Part shown: positions 42,904-51,400 of the stretch, in pieces
How the letters are laid out: every line of letters starts with the position of its first letter
How positions within the stretch are numbered: the first letter of the stretch is position 1
Source: CAVSIS01 sp963814875
GTDB taxonomy: Bacteria; Acidobacteriota; Thermoanaerobaculia; Thermoanaerobaculales; Sulfomarinibacteraceae
Direction: 5' to 3'
Length of the DNA stretch: 64,000 nt
NCBI GenBank assembly: GCA_963814875.1
Contig: CAWFFJ010000026.1
Coordinates: 124,001 to 188,000, forward strand
Translations under genes and position numbers: made by a program
The notes under the pieces: model-generated
Told to the model about the DNA's origin: nothing
Databases searched by the model: none
The model's input: only the letters and a program-made list of their open reading frames with translations

Positions 42904-44346
42904 ATGAAGAAGTTCCTGTCTGTGGCACTGGCTGGCGTGCTGGTGCTGGGTCTCTCGAGCGTGGTGTACGCCAACATCTGCGCGTTCGACCCAGTCCCCG
43001 CGGCGACCCTCCTGTTCCCATTCGTCGCCTTCGATTACAACAACCCGATCGATGGCACCACCACCCTGTTTGCGATCACCAACGTGTCGAACGAGGCCCA
43101 GATCGTCCACGTCACCCTGTGGACGGATGACTCGATCGCGGTGCTCGACTTCAACATCGTTCTGTCCGGCTACGACGTGCAGACGATGAACATCCGCGAC
43201 ATCCTGATCAGCGGTGCTCTGCCGGTGACCGGTACCGCTGGCGCCCTGATCGTCGACGGCCCGCCCCCGAGTGACGACGGTCCGGTCGAGGTTCCGACCC
43301 CGCCTGGCCTGTATGACTCGGACGGCACCGACACCCTGTACAACCGCTGCAACCCGAACTCGCCCTCGTACCCCGGCGCCTATGCCGGTGGCATCGACGC
43401 CGTCACCCTGGCGGTTCTGCAGTCCTACCTGCAGACCACCCAGGTGCTCGGCAAGGGCCACACCGATTGCGCCGGCTCGTACTACACCATCTCGCCGTCG
43501 GACTGGTTCCAGGATCGCACCGACGCCGAGCCGACCTGGATGTACATCACGGCCGACGTGGTCTACACCTGCAACAAGTTCTTCCCCGATGTGGACGCCG
43601 CGTACTGGAACAACGAGGTCCTGTACGACAACGTCCTGATCGGCGACATGCTGTGGGTTGACGCTGCGGCGCGCTACTCCGAGGCCGACAATGCCGTCCA
43701 CATCGAGGCGGACCAGAACCTCGGCGCCGTGACCATGACTGACGGGCTCGGCAACCCGTACTCCTTCTACTACCGCTACTCGAGCGCCAACCTCGCGCAG
43801 AACGACTACCGCGAGCCGCTGCCGACGGCTTGGGCCTTCCGTTATGTCGGCGCCGGCATCCCGAACTTCTCCACCTACATTCGCGCCTGGAAGGGCTCGA
43901 CCTTCTACACCACCATCCCCGACCTCATCTTCCACAGTGGCAAGTACTACGCCGGCGACTGCCTGGCCTACACCTACTACGCGTGGGACGAGGACGAGGA
44001 CGTCATCACCGTCGACGAGAACCCGTGGTCGTTCCCGGGCTCGCCCGAGCTGCGCCCGAACCTGATTCCGCTCGAGACCCAGGAGGTTTCGATCGATCAG
44101 TTCAACACCGTTGGTGCCTTCGGTTGGATGCTGTTCATCTGGCCGCCGTCCAACTTCGCGCCGGTCGAGGACATCTACCAGACCTGGATGGGCGTGAAGT
44201 ACGTCTACTACGACTACTCCATGTTCCACACTGGCGCGGTGATGGCCAACTGGGCCTGCTTCCCGACCCAGGTGCTCCCGACCCTCGGCGTCAACTACGA
44301 CTACGTGTGGCCGAACGGCTACACCGACGCCAACACCTTCGAGTAG
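42904..44346 (+). CDS. Abundant-looking secreted protein of unknown function
   Basis: A 480-residue protein with a clear signal peptide (FLSVALAGVLVLGLSSVVYA). The mature part is acidic and rich in Tyr, Trp, Phe, Asp and Asn, with few Lys or Arg. It starts with CAFDPVPAATLLFPFVAFDYNNP, then TTLFAITNVSNEAQIVHVTLWTDD, a beta-sandwich-like run that recurs in acidobacterial secreted proteins of no known role. Cysteines come in few pairs (CNPNS, DCAGS, TCNKF, DCLAY, NWACF). A strong promoter, a perfect ribosome site and a strong terminator suggest high expression. I do not recognise an enzyme. Confidence 0.8.
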   Translation: MKKFLSVALAGVLVLGLSSVVYANICAFDPVPAATLLFPFVAFDYNNPIDGTTTLFAITNVSNEAQIVHVTLWTDDSIAVLDFNIVLSGYDVQTMNIRDILISGALPVTGTAGALIVDGPPPSDDGPVEVPTPPGLYDSDGTDTLYNRCNPNSPSYPGAYAGGIDAVTLAVLQSYLQTTQVLGKGHTDCAGSYYTISPSDWFQDRTDAEPTWMYITADVVYTCNKFFPDVDAAYWNNEVLYDNVLIGDMLWVDAAARYSEADNAVHIEADQNLGAVTMTDGLGNPYSFYYRYSSANLAQNDYREPLPTAWAFRYVGAGIPNFSTYIRAWKGSTFYTTIPDLIFHSGKYYAGDCLAYTYYAWDEDEDVITVDENPWSFPGSPELRPNLIPLETQEVSIDQFNTVGAFGWMLFIWPPSNFAPVEDIYQTWMGVKYVYYDYSMFHTGAVMANWACFPTQVLPTLGVNYDYVWPNGYTDANTFE

Positions 44347-44367
44347 ACTCCGCTCTCTTGAGCGTCT

Positions 44368-44395
44368 GGGGGCGGCCTTCGGGCCGCCCCCTTTT
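44368..44395 (+). terminator. Strong intrinsic terminator
   Basis: GGGGGCGGCC-TTCG-GGCCGCCCCC followed by TTTT: a ten-base-pair stem with a UUCG tetraloop, 21 bases after the stop codon. Confidence 0.9.
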
Positions 44396-44435
44396 CTCTA
44401 TCCCGTGTCGGCCTTCGCCCGACACGGGATAGAGA
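44395..44435. terminator. Second perfect hairpin abutting the terminator
   Basis: Arms 44395-44411 and 44419-44435 are perfect 17-base reverse complements, with the seven-base loop CCTTCGC. It begins on the last T of the first terminator. On the minus strand it has no long T run. It may back up the terminator or be an unrelated palindrome. Confidence 0.7.
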
Positions 44436-44534
44436 ATTTGACACTGCCGTGACCGCACCATGTTGCCATGCAGCGATATTGGGGTAGGATGCGCGGGCCC
44501 GAAGAGTGACGGGCACGGCACCCGACCCCGCTCA

Positions 44535-44602
44535 GGGTGACCCAGGTCACCCCAACCTCCCGCCTCTAACTCCTTGATTTTCCGGGTGCTATAGACTATG
44601 AT
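44535..44602 (+). promoter_or_regulatory. Promoter and candidate operator of the giant secreted protein
   Basis: TTGATT (44574-44579), a 17-base spacer and TATGAT (44597-44602). Twenty-one bases upstream of the -35 is GGGTGACC-CA-GGTCACCC (44535-44552), an eight-base perfect inverted repeat that could be an activator site. The leader is about 40 bases. The stretch 44436-44534 shows nothing else I can name. Confidence 0.65.
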
Positions 44603-44647
44603 CGCGACAACGCCGAGGCGCCCGAAGGCCGGAGCGTGGAGGTCGGA

Positions 44648-47600
44648 ATGAAGACATCAACTCTGCGGCGTGCGTCTCTGCTCACGATGGCAGCGGCTAC
44701 TCTCCTCGCCACGTCAGTCACGCCGCTCATGGCCCAGGACTGCCTGCAGTGGGTCCCGCCGCTGCTGCACAACACGTCTGCCAACCCGTCGGGCCTGCCC
44801 TCCAACCCACGAATTCTCGGCACCGACGTCATGTACTGGAACGGCGCGCCCTACCTGGTCGCCAATAACGGCAACAACCTCGACCTGTGGCGGATCAGCA
44901 GCGCTCAGAGCCCGGGTGCGAAGATTGAATCATTCTTCAACGCTGGTGTTCTCGGCGATCGCGACTACAACCTGTTCAACTTCTCGGTCTGCGACGACTG
45001 CCAGTTCGGGGTTGCGTCCTTCGAGCAACTCGGCGTCGTGCTGTTCAGCCTCGGAACCGGTCAGAACCCGAGCTTCCAGTCGAACCCCCGGAAGTACCCG
45101 ACTGCCCAGAGCAAAGGCGCCTTCACCTTCAAGCACAACGGCCAGCAATACCTGCTCATCAACGGCATGCCCAACGGCGACCAGGACACGCCGAAGCCGG
45201 CGAACCTGTTCCTGTTCAACGGGCTCGACACCTCCGCCATGACCCGCCTCGCGCGGGTCGACGTCAACGGCAGCGTGATGACAGTCCTCGGCGGCGACTA
45301 CATCAACAGTGCGAGCGGCGCCTACATCTACGTCTTTGACGCCAGCCTGCACGGCAACATCTTCAAGCTCGTCGGCACCGGCGCCAACCTCACCCTGCAG
45401 TACATGGGGTCGCCGTTCGTCGCCGGCTACGTCCAGTCGCGCGGTTTCCGGGTCGACGCCAGCGGCACCTACGCCGCCGCCGTGTGGGGGACCAACGCCG
45501 CGATCTACGATATCTCGATCCCCGACCAGCCGGCGGTGCTCGAGCAGTGGACCCCGGACCCGCAGAAACAGATGACCAGCGTTGCGATCGGCTACCCCTT
45601 CCTGTGGATGGCCCAGAAGGGCTCCCAGGTCGCCCGCACCTACGACATCACCAACCCCGGCGCGCCGGTCTCGCTGGACCAGGGCTTCTGGGACCCTGTC
45701 CTCGACTGGAACGCCTACGGCTCGCTCTATGACTACGACGCGGTCTTCTCGCCCGACGCCTCGACGCTGTACGACGGCCGCTACTCGGTGCTCGAGATGT
45801 TCTCGTTTGCGGCCTGCGGCGACATCACGCCGGTCGCGAACCTGGCCATCAGCCCGCAGCCGGCGTTTCCGGGCGACTCGCTGAGCGTGAGTAACACCTC
45901 CGCCGGCGGTTGGACCCGCTCGGCGATCTGGATCACCGATGTTCAGGGCGCCATCGTGGCCGGAAGCACGACCCTGAGCTCCTCGACCCCGTCGTTCCTC
46001 AACTTCACCGTGGCAGCCGACGTCGGCACGGGCGACAGCTACACCGCCCACGTCGCGGTCGAGAACGACGACCATCCGTACAACCCGGGAGCGCCGGGCG
46101 AGCAGCTCAAGAACGTCGCGATCAGCATCGACCGGGCCCCTGAGGCGACGATCGGCGTCAGCCCGGACACGGTGCTCACCGGCGAGTCGGTGACCCTGAC
46201 CGCAAGTCCCGAGGGCCACCCGACCTCCTACAACTGGCACATCTCGCCGCCCCAGGACGGCCAGCCCTTTGACCGTACCGGCCAGAGCACCCAGGTCACC
46301 CTGAGCCAGAGCGGGACGTGGACCTTCGACCTCACCGCCTACTACCAGCACACCGCCACCGGCGGCGGCCTCTACCAGTACGTCGCCGAGAGGCAGTTCT
46401 TCGTCACCTCCGTGGCCGCGGCGTTCACGGTCAGCCCGTCGACGCCGCTCAACACTCAGCCGATCACCCTCGACGCGAGCCCGTCGCTCCCAACCTCGGG
46501 CGTGACGCTGGGCTACGAGTGGAGCGTGGGCGGCGCGACGACCTACAACGGCTGTCCGTCGGCCAAGGTGTGCGTGATCCCCGGTGACGCTCTCAATCCG
46601 GGCCAGCACCAGATCACGCTCGTCGTGACCAACCTCGACAACGGCACCGACCAGTCGGTGGCGTTCCAAAACGTCAACGTGGCCGACGGTTCGGTCAATC
46701 CCGACGTCACCTGGCTGCCCACCAGTCCCGAGATCGGCCAGCAGGTCCTGTTCACCATCAATGGCGTCTACACCGAGATTGACGGGGCGACCTGGAACTT
46801 CGGCGGCTCCGGGTGCAGCGGCTTCACCCAGACCACAGTGTGCACGACGAGCCTTTTCAACGACTGCAAGGCGGTCGCCTACAAGTACTCATCCGGTGGT
46901 GCGAAGACCGTCTCCGTGACCGTCCATATCGGCGAGCAGGACTTCACCGCCACGCCGAAGACGATCACGGTTCAGAACACGGGCACCTGTTCCGGTGGAA
47001 GCAGCTGCAGCTATCGGCTGACGTCGATCTCGACCAGCTTCGGCGCCAGCGGCGGCACCGGCACCGTCAGCGTCAGCACGACCGCCGGCTGCACCTGGCA
47101 GGCGACCAAGACCGGAAGCTGGATCTCCCTCACCGGCAACACCTCGGGCTCAGGCAGCGGCAGCATTCCATTCAGCGTCGCGGCGAACTCCGGCTCGGCC
47201 CGCAGCGGGCAGATCGCGGCCGCGGACCAGTCGATCGCTATCAGCCAGGCAGGTGTCGGCGGCAGCGCGGACTTCTCCCTTTCGACAACCAGCCCGAAGA
47301 TTGGCGACCTGGTCACGCTGACCGTGGTCGGATCCTCGACACCGAAGAGCTGGAACCTCGGTGGCGTCAACTGCGACGGCGCCGACCCAACCGTAACCTG
47401 CATCTTCAACCCCAACCTGTGCAAGCAGATCACCTGGCGCTACCAGAGTGCCGGCGTCAAGACCATCACCTATACCGACGACGGCAACAACCAGGTCAGC
47501 AAGACGCTCACCGTCCAGAACACCGGCAGCTGTCCGGCCACGTGTGACGCTACCTCAGCGCCTCCTGCGACCTTCAGTCTCTCAACCGACAACGCGCTGG

Positions 47601-49861
47601 TGGGCGAGGGCATCACCTTCGCCTACACCGGGCCCGTCGCGGCCTCCTCGGTCGAGGGCCTCCAGATCAGTGATGCGTCAGCACAGACCCTCGCGGTTTC
47701 GATCACACCGGCGCCGTTGAGCCCGCAGATCGGCCAGCAGGTGCTGTTCTCGCTGGCCAGCTTGACTGGCGAAGTGCAGTACGCCGACTGGTCGTTCGGC
47801 GGCGCTGGCTGCTCCGGTTTCACCGAGACTGCGACCTGCACCGCCGGGCTGTTCAACGCGTGCAAAGCGATGGCCTACAAGTACGCCTCCGGCGGCGACA
47901 AGAGTGTGGCCGTGACCGTCCACTGGGTGGGTGGGGGCAGCGCGACCGCCTCGATGACGCTGACGGTGCAGAACGTCGGTACCTGCGGCGGCGGCACCAC
48001 CTGCAGTTATGCGATCAGTCCCTTAAACGCCTCGTACGGACCTGAAGGCGGAAGCGGGACGGTCGCCGTCAACACCCAGGAGGGCTGCACCTGGACCGCC
48101 GTGTCCAACAACTCGTCCTGGATCAGCGTCACCGCCGGCGCGACCGGGTCGGGCAGCGGACAGGTCGGCTACTCGGTGGGAGTGAATAGCGGTGCGGCCC
48201 GAAACGGCACCATGAAGATCGCCGGCAAGACGTTTACGGTCAACCAGTCGTCCGACAGCTCCTCGAGCACCGACGGGGCGGACGCCTGGTCCTGGACCAT
48301 CAAGCGCGGATCGACGGTGATCGAGACCAGCGAGTCGCCGATCTTCACCACCGCGTTCGACGAGCCCGGCAACTACACCGTCACGCTCCAGGTTTCCAAC
48401 TGCAAGGGCACGAGCACCAAGACGGTGAGCTTCGTCATCACCCAGATCAACGACTACGTCGTCCCGGCGGTAGCCCATGCCCCGGGCCAGTTCGACACCA
48501 CCTGGAAGACCGATCTTCGCCTCTTCAATCCGGCAACGGTCAAGATCACAGTCACGCTGGACTTCCTCGAGGAGGCGCGCCAGAACGTTGGCGTGATTCC
48601 CGGTGTGACCTTCGATCTGCAGCCCAAGGGCACGATGGTGATCGACGACGTGCTGACTGTGATCCCGGGCATCCCGGCCGACTCGAGCAAGGGCGCACTG
48701 CGTTTCGGCTTCGAGGGCGGCGGCGGGACCGTGCCGGTGATCATGTCGCGGACCTACAACGACACCCCGAACGGGACCTACGGCCAGTACGTGCCGGCGG
48801 TGCCGGTGCTGCCGGGCGACGGCGGCGCGCTCTACCTGACCGGGATGGCAGACAACGACCAGTACCGGTCGAACCTCGGAGTCGCCAACCTCAGCGGTCG
48901 CGACATCGGCGGGCTGACCGCCACCGTGCTCGACGCGGCCGGGAATGAGCTCGGCTCTTATGGCATCGGCGTTCCCGCCTACTCGACGATCCAGGTGGTC
49001 AACATCGCCCGGGCGGCCGGGGTGACCGGCGGCAACCTCGACCTGTTCTCGGTGCGCCTCGATACCAATGGCAACGATGTCACCGCGTACGCCTCGGTGA
49101 TCGACAACCGGACCGGTGACCCGGTCCTTTACACCCCGGCCGTGCCCAGCGGCAACAAGGTCTACCTGCTCGGGGCCGCGCACCTAACAGGGCTGAACGA
49201 CTCGTTGTGGCGCTCGGACGTCACGTTCTTCAACGAGGCGACCACGAGCACCGAGGTTCGAGTCGAGTATTTCCCGGACGAGCCTACTGCCTTCCGCTCG
49301 CACCTCACGATCCCACTCATGGCGGGCTCGGCGCAGGCCTTTGGCGACATTCTGACCAGCATGGTCAGCGACGAGAACACCAAGGGTTACCTCGTCCTCG
49401 AGGTCACCGGCGACAACGTCCAGCCCCAGGTCGCCGCGCGCACCTACAACCTGGCCGACGACGGCACCTACGGCCAGAATGTGCCGCTGTTCTCCTCCGA
49501 CAAGCTCATTCCGCTGGGCGGCACGGGCCTGCTGCCGGGAGTCTCCAACTCCGCGGTGTCCACGGACGGGTTCCGGACCAACCTCGGCCTGCTCAATACC
49601 AGCGAGACCGACGCCGCGCAGGTCGACGTGATCATCTACGGCGAGAGCGGCAATATCGTCGGCAGGATCCCGGGCTACCCGCTCGAGCCGGGCCAGTTCG
49701 TCCAGTTCGACGTGTTCAAGGCCGTGCAGCTCGGGGCGTTCGACATGGACGCGTCGATCGAGATCAAGGTGCTCTCTGGGGGTCCGGTGGCGGCCTACGC
49801 GTCGTCGATCGACAACCGCACCGGCGACCCGATCTTCATTCCGGCACTGCTCGGGCGCTGA
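44648..49861 (+). CDS. Giant secreted PKD/BACON repeat protein
   Basis: About 1737 residues from the ATG at 44648, after GGAGGTCGG; signal peptide LTMAAATLLATSVTPLMAQ. Residues about 40-400 look like a propeller (LTRLARVDVNGSV, YDISIPDQPAVLEQW). PKD/Ig-like domains run from about 410. Two BACON domains lie at about 785-871 and 1117-1199 (CTWQATKTGSWISLTG and CTWTAVSNNSSWISVTA), each after a copy of the same Cys-rich block (CSGFT...FN.CKA.AYKY.SGG), so a unit of about 330 residues was duplicated. From about 1275 four copies of an F-N or L-N strand repeat end in ASVIDNRTGDP-like turns. A role in adhesion or polymer binding is inferred. Confidence 0.85.
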   Translation: MKTSTLRRASLLTMAAATLLATSVTPLMAQDCLQWVPPLLHNTSANPSGLPSNPRILGTDVMYWNGAPYLVANNGNNLDLWRISSAQSPGAKIESFFNAGVLGDRDYNLFNFSVCDDCQFGVASFEQLGVVLFSLGTGQNPSFQSNPRKYPTAQSKGAFTFKHNGQQYLLINGMPNGDQDTPKPANLFLFNGLDTSAMTRLARVDVNGSVMTVLGGDYINSASGAYIYVFDASLHGNIFKLVGTGANLTLQYMGSPFVAGYVQSRGFRVDASGTYAAAVWGTNAAIYDISIPDQPAVLEQWTPDPQKQMTSVAIGYPFLWMAQKGSQVARTYDITNPGAPVSLDQGFWDPVLDWNAYGSLYDYDAVFSPDASTLYDGRYSVLEMFSFAACGDITPVANLAISPQPAFPGDSLSVSNTSAGGWTRSAIWITDVQGAIVAGSTTLSSSTPSFLNFTVAADVGTGDSYTAHVAVENDDHPYNPGAPGEQLKNVAISIDRAPEATIGVSPDTVLTGESVTLTASPEGHPTSYNWHISPPQDGQPFDRTGQSTQVTLSQSGTWTFDLTAYYQHTATGGGLYQYVAERQFFVTSVAAAFTVSPSTPLNTQPITLDASPSLPTSGVTLGYEWSVGGATTYNGCPSAKVCVIPGDALNPGQHQITLVVTNLDNGTDQSVAFQNVNVADGSVNPDVTWLPTSPEIGQQVLFTINGVYTEIDGATWNFGGSGCSGFTQTTVCTTSLFNDCKAVAYKYSSGGAKTVSVTVHIGEQDFTATPKTITVQNTGTCSGGSSCSYRLTSISTSFGASGGTGTVSVSTTAGCTWQATKTGSWISLTGNTSGSGSGSIPFSVAANSGSARSGQIAAADQSIAISQAGVGGSADFSLSTTSPKIGDLVTLTVVGSSTPKSWNLGGVNCDGADPTVTCIFNPNLCKQITWRYQSAGVKTITYTDDGNNQVSKTLTVQNTGSCPATCDATSAPPATFSLSTDNALVGEGITFAYTGPVAASSVEGLQISDASAQTLAVSITPAPLSPQIGQQVLFSLASLTGEVQYADWSFGGAGCSGFTETATCTAGLFNACKAMAYKYASGGDKSVAVTVHWVGGGSATASMTLTVQNVGTCGGGTTCSYAISPLNASYGPEGGSGTVAVNTQEGCTWTAVSNNSSWISVTAGATGSGSGQVGYSVGVNSGAARNGTMKIAGKTFTVNQSSDSSSSTDGADAWSWTIKRGSTVIETSESPIFTTAFDEPGNYTVTLQVSNCKGTSTKTVSFVITQINDYVVPAVAHAPGQFDTTWKTDLRLFNPATVKITVTLDFLEEARQNVGVIPGVTFDLQPKGTMVIDDVLTVIPGIPADSSKGALRFGFEGGGGTVPVIMSRTYNDTPNGTYGQYVPAVPVLPGDGGALYLTGMADNDQYRSNLGVANLSGRDIGGLTATVLDAAGNELGSYGIGVPAYSTIQVVNIARAAGVTGGNLDLFSVRLDTNGNDVTAYASVIDNRTGDPVLYTPAVPSGNKVYLLGAAHLTGLNDSLWRSDVTFFNEATTSTEVRVEYFPDEPTAFRSHLTIPLMAGSAQAFGDILTSMVSDENTKGYLVLEVTGDNVQPQVAARTYNLADDGTYGQNVPLFSSDKLIPLGGTGLLPGVSNSAVSTDGFRTNLGLLNTSETDAAQVDVIIYGESGNIVGRIPGYPLEPGQFVQFDVFKAVQLGAFDMDASIEIKVLSGGPVAAYASSIDNRTGDPIFIPALLGR

Positions 49862-49888
49862 CGCCCGGCCGGCGACAACCGACATCAA

Positions 49889-49918
49889 GGGCGGGGGCCT
49901 CGACCCCCCGCCCTTTTC
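49889..49918 (+). terminator. Intrinsic terminator after the giant gene
   Basis: GGGCGGGGG-CCTCGA-CCCCCCGCCC followed by TTTTCC, about 30 bases after the stop. Confidence 0.85.
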
Positions 49919-49924
49919 CTATGA

Positions 49925-50344
49925 GGCGCCTTACGGCTGCGTTCAGAGCGCGCCCCGCAACGATCCCCTGCCGCAGGTTGGTCATGTCTTTGAGCGATTG
50001 AGCGCTCCGAAGAGGACGGGATCACGAAGACTCAAGGATGCACCGCAGGCTGCGCGTGCAACCGGTGGGTCACGATGCTGGAGTATCGGGGAGCGGGTGC
50101 AAGGCTCCCCAACGCAAAGCCGCCAGGTCTGTGAGTCGCCAGGCTATCGCAGAGCCGTCGCAGGAAGGGTTTGGCCTGACAGGTTCCCAGCGGCAGCTTG
50201 CTGCAGCCGCCCCTGCGGAGGGCGAGGAGCGGACGAGTGCGGTACCTCGAACTTCCCGATGCGCGCAGCGCATCGAGGCAGCCCGTAGGGCGCAGGCCCC
50301 CGACCGCGCCGCGAGCCTCCCGATGACCCTCCCGGGCCTGAGCC
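49925..50344. other. Structured non-coding region, possible GEMM-like RNA on the plus strand
   Basis: No frame in this region between two convergent genes has protein-like composition. Stable stems: GGGGAGC with GCTCCCC near 50088-50110, GCAGC-TT-GCTGC near 50195, GATGCGC-GCA-GCGCATC near 50258-50274, and 19-base arms near 50281-50299 and 50334-50352 with two mismatches. Between the first two lies ACGCAAAGCC, then GGTCT, a GTGA loop and GCCAGGCTATCG, which recall the core of c-di-GMP-I (GEMM) riboswitches. The usual GCAAACC and GAAA-capped P1b are not in standard form and no plus-strand gene follows closely, so the call is tentative. Confidence 0.4.
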
Positions 50345-51184
50345 CTACAGGCTGCCTGGGTCCAGGATGTCGTCGCCTTCCTCGATCGCCTCGAGCTTAC
50401 GCGGGTCCATGAACAGTGCCGCGTCCCACGGGCCGTGCTCTGAGGCGGCGATCTTGACCGTGCGGTTGTGTCCGCTCGGGTTGCCCTTGGCGTCGATGCC
50501 CTCCATCAGGACCTGGGATGGCAAGGTGACGTCGCCGACCCTCTGGGTTGCGAGCACGCGATAGCGCACACCCTCGGCGCCGACCTTGGCGGCGTACTCG
50601 AGCGGCGGCTGGAACTCGGCGCCGAGGAAAGAGCCGTCCTTCTTCGACGCGTAGATCTGCCAGGTCACGTTCATGACCGGGCTGGAGAAGAACTCGCGCT
50701 CGAAGACGAGGTCGATCCGCCATGCCGGCTGGCCTTGGAAGGTTGCCTCGGTCACGGCGGTCGGAGACGTGCCGGCCATGGTGACCGAGAACGGCAGCAG
50801 GAGCGGAAACAGCCGCTGGTTGCAGGTGCCGACCGCCATGGCGGGGGTCTGTGGGCGGGTGTCGGGCTTGCCGCTCATGGTCGCCCAGCCTTCGCCTCCG
50901 TTGCGAGCGACCACGACCTGGTTCGGAAGCTCGAGGCGCAGGTGGCTCAGCTCGATCGTGCTGACATAGGCGGTCAAGGTGCTCTGCCGTGTCCGGCCGC
51001 TCGCCGTGCTCTCGTCCTCGGACACCACGAGCTTGAGCACGCCGAGCTTGTGAAAGGTGTCAGCCCCGCCTTCGGCGGTCAGCATGCGCGAGATCGCGGA
51101 CTCGGGCGAGGGTGCTGCGGCGTGAACGCCGGCTGCGGTGAGGAGGGTCACGGCGAGAACGAACGGACGGACACGATGCTGCAT
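50345..51184 (-). CDS. Secreted LolA-like outer-membrane lipoprotein-sorting domain protein
   Basis: About 279 residues. I choose the second ATG (51184), seven bases behind GGAG. The signal peptide ends near GVHAAAP. The mature protein is mostly beta (LRLELPNQVVVARNGGEGWATM, AWRIDLVFEREF, YRVLATQRVGDVTLPSQVLMEG), as in LolA/LolB-fold DUF proteins that bind lipid. No lipobox. A hairpin stands in its short leader (51199-51219). Confidence 0.7.
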   Translation of the reverse strand: MQHRVRPFVLAVTLLTAAGVHAAAPSPESAISRMLTAEGGADTFHKLGVLKLVVSEDESTASGRTRQSTLTAYVSTIELSHLRLELPNQVVVARNGGEGWATMSGKPDTRPQTPAMAVGTCNQRLFPLLLPFSVTMAGTSPTAVTEATFQGQPAWRIDLVFEREFFSSPVMNVTWQIYASKKDGSFLGAEFQPPLEYAAKVGAEGVRYRVLATQRVGDVTLPSQVLMEGIDAKGNPSGHNRTVKIAASEHGPWDAALFMDPRKLEAIEEGDDILDPGSL

Positions 51185-51198
51185 GGACATCTCCGGGG

Positions 51199-51219
51199 GA
51201 GGTGCCGATCTGGCACCTC
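51199..51219 (-). promoter_or_regulatory. Leader hairpin of the LolA-like gene, with -10 upstream
   Basis: GAGGTGCC-GATCT-GGCACCTC is a perfect eight-base-pair stem in the leader, just before the ribosome site. Minus strand TGC-TATAAC (hexamer 51238-51243) is an extended -10, so the leader is about 46 bases and the hairpin fills its middle. Confidence 0.5.
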
Positions 51220-51380
51220 GTTGGGCTTCGAACGGGAGTTATAGCACGCGTCGTGCCAACCGGAGGGATGGTGGCGGAGGTCGCAGCGTCTTGCGGCGTG
51301 ACCGCCCGGTAGGCAGAAGCCCTCGCCAGCCCTCAGCCTCTCATCTGCCGTCGAAGGTCTCTGCCCAACGGGCTCCTGGG

Positions 51381-51400
51381 TGATAGTCTGGGCCGCGATG
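51381..51400 (+). promoter_or_regulatory. Extended -10 close to the GNAT gene start (leaderless arrangement)
   Basis: TGA-TAGTCT (hexamer 51384-51389) stands eight bases before the ATG at 51398. No Shine-Dalgarno is present. Confidence 0.45.

Noticed and set aside
44436..44470. TTGACA near 44438 as a second promoter of the giant gene.
   Set aside because: No acceptable -10 follows at 16-18 bases (TGTTGC). The TTGATT/TATGAT pair at 44574 is much better.
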